This document shows, piece after piece, positions 23,565 through 35,389 of a stretch of 64,000 nt of DNA; position 1 is the first letter of the stretch, and each line of letters opens with the position of its first letter. Where the stretch lies: the NCBI GenBank assembly GCA_025331435.1, contig JAIWNI010000049.1, positions 62,001 to 126,000 on the forward strand. The letters are read 5' to 3'. Made by a program: the position numbers and the translations under genes. This DNA comes from Choanephora cucurbitarum (Eukaryota; Mucoromycota; Mucoromycetes; Mucorales; Choanephoraceae). The notes under the pieces are model-generated. The model had not been told where the DNA came from and did not search any database. It saw only the letters and a program-made list of their open reading frames with translations.

Positions 23565-26221
23565 ATGTCACCCTCACCAGCCATATCACATATCAATGAA
23601 TCGAAAATGAAATTATATGAAATGTTTGCTCAAAAACAAATGGCACCACCTCCTAACTTGACACATCCTGCTGCTGCTGCTGCTGCTGGGGTTAATAGTA
23701 TGGGCCTCCCTAATTCTCTTTTAGGGAACAATAACACAAACAATGGTAAGTTAGAATGAGCAATCGACTACTTGTGCTCACTGCTCTTTATAGGTCTATT
23801 TAACTTTCGTTCTACTTTTCAGTCAGTGGATCCTTTCAGCACAAAAGTAGAGGTACGAAAAAGAAAGAAAAGAAGGAGAGGATACTGATAAAGAAAGGAA
23901 TAGCAAATGTTACTTGAGCTAGATCGTCTATTAAGGCAGTCTGGTAACTTGCCATTTTCTTTACTTGCACCTCACCACGACATCATTCTTGTGATGCGAC
24001 AGATTCCTCTCTTGATCAACCAAAGTGCACAACCTACATTACTTCGATCGGTAGTCGAGCGAGTGATCCATCAACTATACCAATCGAAAGCCAGTTTGGC
24101 CATCGAAGTCTATTGTCGATTCCTTCAGAGTCTACTTGAATTATCACCCAGTATCTCTAAAGAGACCTTGAGTTGGTTGTTGTATTCAGACGATGAAGTA
24201 AAGTACTCTTTATGAAAACTCAAAGAATGTCTTTACTGATGTTCTTGTTATCAGAGAAAGAACGATGTATGGATCATGACTTCTTTAATCAAATTTGGAT
24301 TGGTACCATTAGAGGAATACGATGTGAAGCTATCAAAGCAGTTGAAACAGCAGTCGACAGATCAAAGCTTTATTGAGTTCATTACTGAATTATTACAGAA
24401 TTGTCTGTTAAGTGTACACCCTATCAGTTCTATTGAAGAACATGTCCTGGTCATTCATACATTACAAGCATTGGATTCACCCAAGTAAAAAAAAAGATTG
24501 ATATACACACACAAGAAAGTGAAAAAAGGGAGAGGATAAACTCACTGTTTTCACTTTTAGAGCCAAAGAATTGATTCAGGATTTAGAAAAGAAAGCCAAC
24601 GAACACCATCCTCACCTATCTCAGAAGGACGCCTTTTCATTTCGACTGTTGTTTGCCGAATGGACTCGTATCTGTCGAATACCACATGCCAGCCCTAGTT
24701 TATGTCAACAATTTGCAGAAAGAGTAAACAGGATGATAGGATAGGCTTATCTAGAGAATAACTGAATTCTTCATTTTAGATCTTAAAGACCATCACTTGT
24801 CAGACAGTAGATCAGTTATGTTTCTTCTTGAGAATCTGTACAGAAGCCTGTGTTTCGCTCTATCGACCTGGACGTACTCAATTGGTGGATGCCTATGCTA
24901 AGTTGGTAGGATGCATGGTATCAGCACAACAGAACACAACAGAACAACTCAAGATAGCCTCCTACGCTTTATCGGTAGCTGTCCTTGTGCTGTCGAACCA
25001 ATATGAACATCAACAGACTCAATTCAACCAGAAGCCATTTCTCAAATTACTCAGCTCATTGTTTGTTGAACTTCATCAAGTGTCCTGTCAAAAGAAACAG
25101 CTTCATACACAACTGATGATTGTCTATAGTGATGTGCTCTATACACTTGAACCACTTCAATTCCCTGGATTTGCCTTTTCATGGCTTCAGTTGTTATCCC
25201 ATCGACACTTTTTACCACTCTTGTTGATGTTGGAAGGGTCTGATCAAGGAGATCGTATCTGCTTTAAGCTGATATCAGCTCACCTTCGATTTCTCAGCCA
25301 ACTCTTGTCTGGACGAAACAGACGATTCAGTGTATCCGAAAAGGCATTCTATCAAGGCACCCTTCGATTCTTAGTGGTCATCTTACACGATTACCCTGAA
25401 TTCCTCTGTCGACACTACCATGCCTTTATTCAACTGTTGCCAGTCGATTGCATTCAACTGCGCAATGTGATGCTCAGTTCATTCCCTCGCACCATGATCT
25501 TGCCCAATCCATTCACTACACCCTTAGGCTACATGGCCACACATGCCTCACCTGCACCTGAACTCTATATGGATCCTGATTTCTATTCAATCAATCAGGC
25601 TGGATTTGATCTCAGTCAACTGCTGGATCACTATCTCTCTCAATCACCCTCAGCACCTTCACTCGAGACCATTGGGCGTCAACTGATGGCGCGTCTGGTT
25701 CAACAGGACAGACTGGTGAATTCAGAGTATGTTCAGCAGGTGATATTCTATGCAGGTACTCAGTCGAGATTAGATGTGACGCGATCCCTATTAGAGAATC
25801 CTGCTATTCAGATCTACAAGTATCTGTTGACTCATCTGCATGAGCAGCGAGATCAGTATTGGGTGTTGAATGCGATTGTGGATCATTTGCGATACCCTAA
25901 CAGTCATACCTATTTCTTCAGTATGGCTCTGATGCATCTGTTCTCTAGTCAGTCAGAGACAATCAAGGAACTGATGACGCGTGTGCTGTTGGAACGGTTG
26001 ATAGTCAATCGACCTCACCCTTGGGGACTGTTGACAACATTTATACAGTTGATCAAAGAACCTTTGTTTACAGAACATCAATTCATTAAGGATTCAGTGA
26101 ATCATTCACCAGATATTCGAAGGTTATTTGACAATGTACTCAAGTAAGTCATGCTTTATTTCATTTTATGCATAATTCATAACCATCATGCTTGTATAGA
26201 TCAACACAGCATGTGAGTTAA
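23565..26221 (+). CDS. NOT1 (CNOT1) C-terminal domain protein, freestanding
   Basis: Not1 is the scaffold of the CCR4-NOT deadenylase complex. Exons are 23565-23745, 23827-23852, 23904-24197, 24255-24484, 24561-24723, 24780-26143 and 26200-26221, giving 759 aa. From about residue 70 on it follows the CNOT1 C-terminal part: LSWLLYSDDERK...LIKFGLVPLEEYDV, then FYQGTLRFLVVILHDYPEFLC, IQLRNVMLSSFPR, and RVLLERLIVNRPHPWGLLTTFIQLIKEP, the region that binds NOT2/NOT5. The MIF4G, CNOT9-binding and N-terminal modules of the usual 1,900-2,400 aa protein are absent. The first exon is a short low-complexity leader with seven GCT codons. The second exon is only 26 nt. The last exon adds STQHVS; without it the stop would be inside GTAAGT at 26145. 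The protein could be a paralogue, a split gene, or the C-terminus of a gene with distant unseen exons. Confidence 0.82.
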
Positions 26222-26975
26222 GGTGCTTGTTTTCTCTTGACAACATATAGATGTAATCCTACTTTTGAATAAACAGCATGACGAGGATCATCTTCTACTG
26301 TTTCAAACACAAACTTCTTACGTGCTAACTGAAAGAAACGTTTATCTGCCTTACGTCTCTTTCGATAAGACAGATAGATAATGGTATTTGGGTTTGTGGT
26401 CAATGCCAACAAGGTGTCGAATAAGGGTATAAAGGCTACTTCAAGATAGATACAGTCAGAGGCAATGATCACATCTGCATTCAACAGACTTGAATTGGTG
26501 ATTTCTGTACCCCAATCTAGAATGGCAGGCGAGACAACTGAGTTGAGTTGATTGAGTTGAATGTTCTCTACCATCAAATCCATCATAGGTCTATTAGAGA
26601 GGTTAATTCAGATACCATAGGTCTAAGTGGCTAAACTTACAATTGGTCTGTGATGATCACCTGATGGACATGAGAGCAGATCTTGGCAATAGCAATACCT
26701 ACCAAACCAGTACCTGCACCTACTTCGATCACAGTCTGGTCCTTAAATAACTGACCTTCTAACTGAGCATTCTTCCAGATCAGATAATCGATCATGACAT
26801 TGGCAGCTTCCCAGATCTTGCCACCACAACCACCACTCATGTCTTGAGAGAGTAAGATAGGCGAATGAAGGCCTTCATAGCTTACTTGGCCTATATGTGC
26901 TTTTACTTCTTGTTCGCGTTGTTCTATCAGGTCAAGACCATCAAATAAGCTTGTCGGGTCTTCAATTGATAGCAT
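26218..26975 (-). CDS. EFM6: Protein-lysine methyltransferase, EFM6/METTL21 family
   Basis: This is a class I SAM-dependent methyltransferase of family 16; yeast Efm6 methylates a lysine of elongation factor eEF1A. Exons are 26641-26975 and 26218-26590, giving 235 aa. SAM motif I is VIEVGAGTGLVGIAIA, preceded by the family-specific CGGKIWEAA. The acidic post-motif DVIIASDCIYLEVAF and the distinctive SYRKRRKADKRFF near the C-terminus match Efm6 better than other family members. The intron restores ITDQLPMMDLMVENIQL. Its stop codon overlaps the predicted stop codon of the convergent NOT1-like gene. Confidence 0.85.
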
Positions 26976-29019
26976 CGTATATAAGAAAGAAAGAAAAAAA
27001 TAACAAAGAGAGGGACCATCAATTCAGGCAATTTTTTTAAATGTGATAGTAACCAATTGGGTTTCAGTAAAAAAAAAAAAGCTTATTTTCTTGAATATAA
27101 AAAGGTCAAAATGGGCATTTTTTTTTGGATAGAAAACTGTCAAAATATGAAATAGTTTGTCTATCTTTTTTATCGCTTTATTTTTTTCTAAATTCTCTTA
27201 TTTATTATTATGTCATTCAATTATATGTTTGGTATGATGAGTATATATTCTTAAGAACTAAAATTGGGCATAAATAGATCGTATGGGATGTACTATTTTA
27301 TCAAGTAAAGATAATTTACAGCATAATAAATGAAAAGAAGCATATAGAAAGTGGGCTTAAAAGAAACCACATATATAAAGAAACATAATATATATATACA
27401 GCCATGATTAGACAGAGATACGATAGTTAATCTGTAGAAAGTGTTGTCACAGGCATTGGAGGTGAGGAAGGTGGTCTAGGGTTTTGTGGCCTTGGTCGTC
27501 GTTGATGAACCATCTGTTCTAATGAGTATTTTGTTGTCACACAATGAATGATAAAGAAGAAAATCAGATAACTAGAATAAAGAAAAAGAAGTGAAAATGG
27601 CTTCTACTTTATATCAAGTCTATTCTTTCTTTATTTATTTTTTTTAAGGGAAAACCCTATAGGATATGATACAGAAAACTGTCTGTTTTTTTAATATAAA
27701 GAATTGTACCTTATTAACTTCTTTATTGTTCTTTATCAAAGGGGAACCAAAGAAAACAGGAGAGTTGAGCATGAATTGACCACTTTATTCTAACCTACAA
27801 ACACAATTCCCTCTAGAAATCGATCGTTTATTACTATTTTTCCTGAATGTCTATAATGTGTGTTTATAGACTATTGGCCTTTTTAAAATAATATAGGCTG
27901 ATAATCATAAGGCAAAAAAATACTCCTTGAATCTATTTTTGCCTTTGTCAAATCTCCTATGACATAATCATCGTTGTCACACAAACCCAATTTTAATTTT
28001 ACTTTTTCCCCCCTCTTTTAAATGAAATGTCAATTCTTTTTTTAAAACTAAACTTCACTAATGACCCGTTATTACACTCGATGGATTGGATTGATTAGTA
28101 AATAAGAAAAAAGGGAGGAAATGGATTCTACAAATGAATACCTATAAGGAGATAGAGTGAATTTGCTGTCATCTTCACATTATGCTTGGTTGACTAGCAT
28201 CTCCCTCCCACTTTTTTTTTACTTATAGTGTTGTCAATGCCATTTCTTTCTATTCTTTTTGAAATGACGCGTTAAAGTCAATCTGCGTTTACATGAAACA
28301 CGAGTGCGGGTATTCAATTTGTCAGAAGGATGGTCTCAATTGAATTCATGTGTGTTCTATACTGTTGATCTCTTCTCTAAGGCCATAGTCAGAAAGCATC
28401 AGACCTACAGTTGTCAAATTAACATGCGTAGATTGAGACGATAGACAGTCAAATTCGCTTCTTGATGAGCAAAAATCTATACATGAAACTAAGAGGAGAA
28501 ATCTGTACGACATAAAATGGCCTACAACTGAACACGATAATCATTGATTAAATATTAATGTGTGCATCATTTTCAGGTTCCTCTCCCTTTAAAATACATG
28601 ATCACAAAGTAGAACAAGAGCGTGTCAATTAGATTTATGTAGAGAAATTGTCCTGCCTGAGTTATAGATCAAATTAGTACACAATAGCGCCTAATGTTCT
28701 GTCAGAGGTACATTTAGTTTCGGGAAGAGGGGGACCACCGAATCTTGTTTAGAAACAGAAGATGTGCTTAACATTGATGTTTTGCCTACAGTAGCATGTA
28801 TAAGCTATTTTGCAAACAAACTTTATGCTTATGCAGCATAGAGTTCTAGATAAATGTTCAAGTCGCCCAAATGTGAACTTCCAAAAAAGGTTACTATGAA
28901 ATGCTATTGATATTCAACTACCGCTTTAGATATGTAAAAGTAATCTTTTCTTTTATAAACAATCTCGCTTTTCTCTTTTGTTTCTTTTTCTTTTTTAAGT
29001 TTATTTATCTTACTGTACA
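26976..29019. other. Intergenic, about 2 kb, with one coding-like minus-strand segment
   Basis: Mostly AT-rich with no gene. The minus-strand segment 27427-27571 follows a good acceptor (TTCTAG) and reads as a hydrophobic stretch YLIFFFIIHCVTT then a Pro/Arg-rich tail ending PPMPVTTLSTD and a stop. It could be the last exon of a small membrane protein, but I could not join it in frame to an upstream exon. A nearby ATG-led segment (MLNSPVFFGSPLIKNNK) is in the wrong phase. Confidence 0.3.
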
Positions 29020-31463
29020 ATGGGTGCAAAACGCAAAGGCAGTAGTCCTACCAACAGTCAGAGTAAGTAATAAAGCGCTTCTTTTTTTTTGGGTGTTATT
29101 TTAGGCGTTACTATCCTATGAATGGTATTGACAAGTATCATAGGCACACACTCTACCATTCGTCTTGAAGACAGTGATGATGAAGAAGTCTGCATCAATG
29201 AGCAACAATCCCTTTTACTTGGCTTAGATCATCATGAAGTTCCTAGATATATGACTGCTTCTCCTTGTAAGTTTCGTATAGACATCATGTAGCTATGCGT
29301 TGTTTCAAAATGCTTATAACTTTATTTTAGTACCTTCTGCTCGTATCAATCCTGATTCACCAAGGGATAGATGGAGTACGTTCAAGGTCAGGTCAAAATA
29401 CTACCTTCCTATCCTACAGTGGTTGCCTCTTTATAGTACGCATCTCCTTTGGGGCGATCTGATCGCCGGTATCACCCTCTCCTGTCTTTTAATCCCTCAA
29501 GGTCTTTCTTATGCTACTGCACTCTGTAAATTAGAAGCTGTTCATGGTCTATATGCTATTGCTTTCCCAGCCATTACTTATGCTGTATTTGGCATGTCAA
29601 GGTAATTTGAATTCTATGTGTGTATATCTATACTGATTGTTTTTTTCTATAGACAAATGTCAGTTGGACCCGAAGCTACACTTTCCTTATTGATTGGATC
29701 TTCAATTGCACAACTAAACAATGACGATGACGATCATGTGGATCCCCTTGCTTGGGCCTGTTTGATGACCATCTTTGTAGGCATCTTTACTTTCCTGTTG
29801 GGTATCTTCCGACTTGGCTTCCTTGACAGTCTCATGAGTCGAGCTCTCTTACGTGGTTTTATCTCAGGTGTGGGTCTGGTTGTTGCTCTTCAACAGGGTA
29901 TCATTCTCTTGGGTCTTGTGAAACTGAGTGAAAAGAATGGTATTACAGAAGCATCCAGTTCGATTGCCCGTCTCTTGTTCTTGGTTGAAAATATCCAATT
30001 TTCTCACATCTTGACTGCCTCCGTATCTGCGGCCTCTGTTCTCTTCTTGATCTCAGCTCGTGTAACGAAATCAAAGATGGCCAAATACAGATGGTTCCAA
30101 TTGCTTCCTGAAGTTCTCTTGGTCGTCGTTGTCTCGTCTGTCCTGACTTATTTGTGCGATTGGGAGAACAAGGGGCTGGCTATTTTGGGAGAGATCGACA
30201 GTAAGGGCATTCCATTGCCTTCGATTCCCCTCTTTCCTGAACGCAAACATATGAAGGATATGTTGGTGACTTCTGCCATGATTGCCATCATTGGTTTTGT
30301 AGAATCGGTTGTGATTGCCAAGACCTATTCTACCAAACACAACTATTCTGTCAGTGCTAATCGCGAATTGGTTGCTTTGGGTGTAGCTAACATTGTCAGT
30401 GGTGTATTCCAGGGTATTCCTGCTTTTGGTTCAGTAAGTAGATTAGATTGATATTTGACAAGAGCTGACAGAATGTGTGTAGGTTGCTCGTAGTAAGATT
30501 AATGATAAGGCAGGTGCAAGAACACAGATGGCTTGTTTGATTGCGGGTGTCGTTGCTTTGATTGCTATCTTCTTCTTGTTGCCTTACTTTTATTATTTGC
30601 CGAAATGTGTCTTGTCTTCTATCATTTTTGTTGCTGTTCTGTCCCTTTTGGGTGAATTGCCTGAAGACCTTCACTTTATCTTCAAGATTGGTGCCTGGCG
30701 TGATCTTGGTTTGTTGTTGATCACCTTCTTTGCCACCATCATCATCTCTCTTGAATTCGGTACACTTTTGGCTGTGACTCTTTCTCTTCTTTTGACTATC
30801 AAAGAAACAAGTTACCCTCGTATCTCTATTATGGTAGATATCCCCCCCCCAAAAAATAGAAGCATAGGCAAAGTCTAATCGATTGTTTAAACAGGGTCGT
30901 GTAAAAGGCACAAACAACAAGTTCAAGGCCATTCAAGATGATCCTAATGTAGTTGAACACCTTGAAGATGTACTTATCATACGTATTGATGAACCATTGT
31001 TCTTTGCCAATACAGGTAAAAAGGAACTTCGGATATATAGGGTCTTGTTTGATAACACCTTTGTTATAGGTCAATTGAAAGATAGATTAAGACGTTTAGA
31101 ACAGTTTGGAGATATGTCCATTCACCCCTCTGAAAGCCCACGCTTGGGTAGTCTTTCCTACATGATATTTGATGTTGACAATATGCCCGAGATTGATGCA
31201 AGGTAATGTAATGATGAATTTAAGCTAGACAGATTTATTTATTTGTTTATAACAGTGCTATTCAAATTCTATACGAAATTGTGGAAGCATATCATGCACG
31301 CAACATTAAGGTTTATTTTGTCCGTCTGCGTGAGAAGCCTATGGCTCTCTTTAGAAAGTCTGGATTGCTCGATGTAGTAGGCCAAATGAATCTTTTCAGA
31401 AAGGTCTCTGATGCTATTGAAGTGATTGAAAAGGATATTCTTTATAATCAACAACAGCAATAA
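29020..31463 (+). CDS. SulP/SLC26 family sulfate (anion) permease with STAS domain
   Basis: This is a plasma-membrane or vacuolar anion transporter. Exons are 29020-29062, 29144-29266, 29331-29601, 29653-30433, 30483-30833, 30895-31015, 31070-31202 and 31256-31463, giving 676 aa. The acidic N-terminus (RLEDSDDEEVC) is followed by the SulP signature DLIAGITLSCLLIPQGLSYA, MSVGPEATLSLLIG, and the transport-domain segment ELVALGVANIVSGVFQGIP. There are about a dozen hydrophobic segments. The C-terminal STAS domain begins near EHLEDVLIIRIDEPLFFANTG and runs to the end. All joins are in frame and rebuild conserved family blocks. The substrate could be sulfate or another anion; the yeast homologues nearest in pattern are uncertain. 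Confidence 0.9.
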
Positions 31464-33443
31464 TACCCATTATCACTATAACCCCCCCCTATACATAAAA
31501 ACTTCAATTTCCTTGAATAAACTTTTTGATTGTTGTCACTTTGTTGGTAACAAAATAAGTAATCGCTCGGTTACTTATTCAAAGCAACTACCAATGTTTT
31601 CCTCTTGCATATCCGATTTTAGATATAAAAAAAAGCATCTCAAGAAATATTTGCTCTGTGCATGTTTGAATTGTACTCTTAAGAAAGATGAGAACAATTC
31701 GATCAAAGCAACATGTTGGTAATAAAACAGGAAGTGATGAGGCCAATCGCATAGTTTTGAGCAAATACAAACTACTTTTAGACTCTTTGATAAGGCCGAG
31801 GCCTCTTCCATTAGGGCCAAATCCTTTTGTGGCACATGATTGAAAGAAATATTTGGTACTAGGATAATAGAGAAAAAGTCTCTCTTTCAAAGCTAAAGAA
31901 AGAAGGTAGGTCTCAAAGTATAATACCTTGAGCCTGAAAACACTTTGCTGGTTATATAGAGTGTTTTTTTTTGGCCTGAAGAAGCACTGACAGACAACCA
32001 TGTTGAATTCCATAGGTGGTTTAGTTTCTCGGTTTAAATAAATACTGCTTCAAGACCAAATAACCCGATCCAACAAGGGGATTATCTTCTAATATAAGCC
32101 TCCTCTGGAATGACTTGCACATATGCATTTAAGAGTAACTACTGCAACAAACAAAGCGTCATATTTGAGCCCCAAAAGAAACTACTTGTGTCTTCAGGAA
32201 TGGTCAAAGTATCACACATAATTCTTGTCCTCTGTAGCATGTAAAAACGACTCGAATGAGTTATTTATTTTATACAAAGCAAAGCCTTTTGAAACATAAA
32301 AAGGGTAGTTTTTGGTTGCGTCTATTAGATAAGATGATTTGATTACTAAATGTCATCACGCTCAAACAGATGTGCCTTCTCGGGCAGACGTCTCGTACAA
32401 TACGATATTGTCTAAAAGTAAAGGATACTTTGAGGCTCTAAACATATGATTCTCACTATGACAAAGACATTTTGACCAATTGGATAGCTTGAATGTATGT
32501 CTTTACTGAGGAAAAAAAGAGCTTGTATTGAGTATAAGATATGGGAACAGTTACGTCTAAGCTATAGTATTCATTTGACAATGAGTATTTTGACAGAAGC
32601 CGAACGAATCTTCTGCAAAGATAGAGTTCATGTGCTAAACATATATCCAGCCTGTATACATCAGCAATGAGGCTAGGTTTAGTGATGGCCCTCAGAACCT
32701 TCCTGTTGGTATTAAAGTAACAGTAGTTAGGAAGACCTGAGCCATGTCAAGTATACAATTCCTTTGAGGATCCAGTGAAAGCTTCAGTGCATTCTGTTGC
32801 TTAGTCTACATGTACAAGAGCTGTGTCTTTTTGAGTTTGACAAAGAGAGAACAAAGTATCTTTGCTCTCTGTTTTTTTAAGCAGATTTTGACAGTTGCCA
32901 TTTTTGCTAATCGAAATGCATTTCGACCAGTACAATTACGAAGCTTATGTAAAGTCAACATCTCGTTTAGAGCTGATAGATATATATATTCTTTTCTGCA
33001 TTCTAATTTCAAGTATCCATACTTTAAAGTCGATGTTTCCTTCTTTTTCGAATCCGATTGATCATTAGGAAGGTAAAATATCCAACAAGCGTGTACACAT
33101 GTCATTCTTGAGTAAATTGGTATGTGCTGTTGATCTCATTGATATTATGCATTAAACAAACTCTTCTTGTTCGTTTCTCTTTGGGCGGGTTGATGTGTTG
33201 TTTCCTCTTTTTAAATCGAATTGATCTATATAACTGCTGCTTACATAGAATGTTCTCTTTTTTTTGTTTCTAATGCACAAATTTATTCAATCAAAAAGAA
33301 AAGAATAAAGAAGAGATTGAAGCGAATAAGGTAATAAAGAGTTGTTGCTTAGTGGTTTCTGTGCTTTTCCAAATACCAAATACTATAATTATCACAATAA
33401 AACAAGTCAGTTTCACATTCAACTACATGATCAAACATCAATT
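31464..33443. other. Intergenic, about 2 kb
   Basis: No gene recognised. Open frames at 31575-32013 (minus) and 32806-33105 (both strands) have no familiar motif and are crowded with rare residue runs, so they look like chance. Confidence 0.5.
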
Positions 33444-33874
33444 TTACCTATTAGTAGCAAAGGCTGGTGGTGCAGTAGGATTGTCCTAATGTCGACATAT
33501 AAAAAAAAAAAATAAGTCATCGCATGTCTGCATCCCACTTTAATATCTTATTTACACTTTGTCCTCTAAGTGAACCAGTTAAACGTCTATCACGTTCCAT
33601 CATTTGTCTTTCCCAGATATCAAGACCGTATCTTCCAGGCTATCATAGAAACAAAATCAACAGGTGTGCTCTTCGTTTTTTCTGATCCAAAATCATACCT
33701 TTCTATCGTTGGAATAGTATCGAACGACATTCAAACCTGTGGCAGTGATTGTGAACATGCCAGCAATCAAGCCGAAAGGAATAAGAGCTTCAAAAGGAAC
33801 AGGCTAAATATGACACGAAAGAAGGGATGAGTACGTTTGTTGGTGTCTGTTGTTGATCATGAAGCATCTACCAT
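33444..33874 (-). CDS. NDUFA1: NADH:ubiquinone oxidoreductase MWFE/NDUFA1 subunit
   Basis: A small accessory subunit of mitochondrial complex I, anchored in the inner membrane by one helix. Exons on the minus strand are 33872-33874 (the ATG only), 33699-33803, 33556-33639 and 33444-33485, giving 77 aa. The sequence starts MPVPFEALIPFGLIAGMF, the family's N-terminal anchor, and continues to IWERQMMERDRRLTGSLRGQ and a short PTAPPAFATNR tail. Three introns of 68, 59 and 70 bp interrupt it, so no exon exceeds 35 codons. The first intron (33804-33871) starts right after the ATG with donor ATG|GTAGAT. An untranslated reading of that ATG would stop five codons later. Confidence 0.82.
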
Positions 33875-34492
33875 TCTTATTATTTAGGAGAGAAGGGGGG
33901 TTGAATATTACAAGTAGTGTGTATTGAAAGAAGCGGGGAAAATAACAGACGCCACTCAAGCACGCAGACACACTTCACAGACACTCTCTGCCTCACCTTT
34001 CTAATATGTATATCAAAAAAAAATTGTTCAAGGCCAAAAAAAATGATGACGACGTCTTCGGGGACTGAAATGTGCAGAAGTAGTAGAAAAAGCAAAAGGT
34101 GGTTGAGCAGAAAGACTTGCTTTGTTACTTGATTTTAATGTAACATACCAAATATCTAGACAGCAGCTACAAGGAGAGAGAGAGAGGAAAAGAAAAAGAG
34201 AGGTAGAGATGGCTCTGTGTAAATGCAGGCTTTGAATAGACTGGATATATTTTGTAGCATAAGCACCCATTAAGATAAATAAGAAAATGCTATATTTTTT
34301 ATGATATACAAGTGATATAGTTTGTTATTGAGAGCAAACCTTTTAGTAGTCAACAATACAAAGCATTGAGAAGTTGAAAAGGATTTGATTCATATGAAAC
34401 TCTGACTTTGTATCAGATTCGAAATAAAAGCAGCATTCTTTCTGTCTTTTTTTTTCCTTTTTTTTCTTCCTCATCCATCATCACTTACTATC
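33875..34492. other. Intergenic between divergent NDUFA1 and Maf-type gene
   Basis: No gene accepted. A minus-strand frame at 34028-34270 starts MGAYATKYIQS but soon becomes a Leu/Ser/Phe-rich translation of a purine tract. T-rich DNA precedes the start at 34493. Confidence 0.45.
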
Positions 34493-35389
34493 ATGCCTCT
34501 TAATTTGCCTGTATTGAAAAGCTTATCAGAAAAGGCAATTGTTTTAGCATCGGCCTCACCCAGGAGACGTGAGATATTGACTGATATGGTAAACAAATAA
34601 TGATCCAAATCTTTTTGTGTTGTGTACAAATTCATGTTCTTAACTAAAAGAAGAGAAAAGGGTTTGCATTTTCAAGTTGTGCGTACACTTCAAGATGATG
34701 CCAATGATCCAACACAATACAAGACGCCCTCAGAATATGTAGCAGATACAGCTTACATGAAGGCCAAGGAAGTGTTTGATCGTTGTCAAGTAAGTTTCAT
34801 GCCCGTTCATCAACACAACAGAGGCTGATATGATCATATCCAAAAAAAAAGCAAGATCCTGAGCTACCTAAAGCCGATCTTGTTATTGGTGCAGACACAG
34901 TTGTTGTCAAAGATAATTCTGTACTTGAGAAGCCAAAAGATAGAGATCATGCATGGTACATGCTTCAGAAATTAAATGGAGCAACCCATCAAGTCTTGAC
35001 GGGTGTTCAAATTCTCTACAAGACGCAAGATGAAGTGAAGCAGATTGGATTTGTAGAGAAAACAGATGTTACATTCACGCGTCTTGATGACGAAACCATC
35101 AAAGCTTGTACGTCTGTGTCATGAACCAAAAAAAAATTGTAATTCACATTTTTATGATCAATAGATATTGATTCAAACGAACCATTCGATAAAGCAGGTG
35201 GCTATGGCATTCAAGGTGAAGCTTCGTTGTTTGTAGAATCTATCAGTGGCGATTATTGGAATGTGGTAAGTTCGAGGGCTTTTATCTTGGTCTGTGCATG
35301 TAGGTCTTACTAGTATTAATCGCAACTGAATCTAGGTTGGTTTGCCCAAGAACCATTTGTTCAGAGAGCTTTCGAATATTCGCATCTAA
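34493..35389 (+). CDS. Maf/YhdE-family nucleoside-triphosphate pyrophosphatase
   Basis: Maf proteins (ASMTL N-domain in animals) hydrolyse non-canonical or m5-modified nucleotides such as dTTP, UTP or m5UTP to monophosphates, cleaning the pool. Exons are 34493-34588, 34661-34789, 34852-35107, 35165-35265 and 35336-35389, giving 211 aa. The signature [13 protein letters not shown] at residues 17-29 is the Maf N-terminal motif. [26 protein letters not shown], and [10 protein letters not shown] are the remaining conserved blocks with the catalytic Asp and Lys positions. The protein ends [15 protein letters not shown], as in the family. Substrate choice is not evident. Confidence 0.88.

Noticed and set aside
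34028..34270. Minus-strand frame starting MGAYATKYIQS upstream of NDUFA1
   Set aside because: After 25 codons it becomes a translation of a purine/pyrimidine tract; no splice pattern links it to NDUFA1 in phase.
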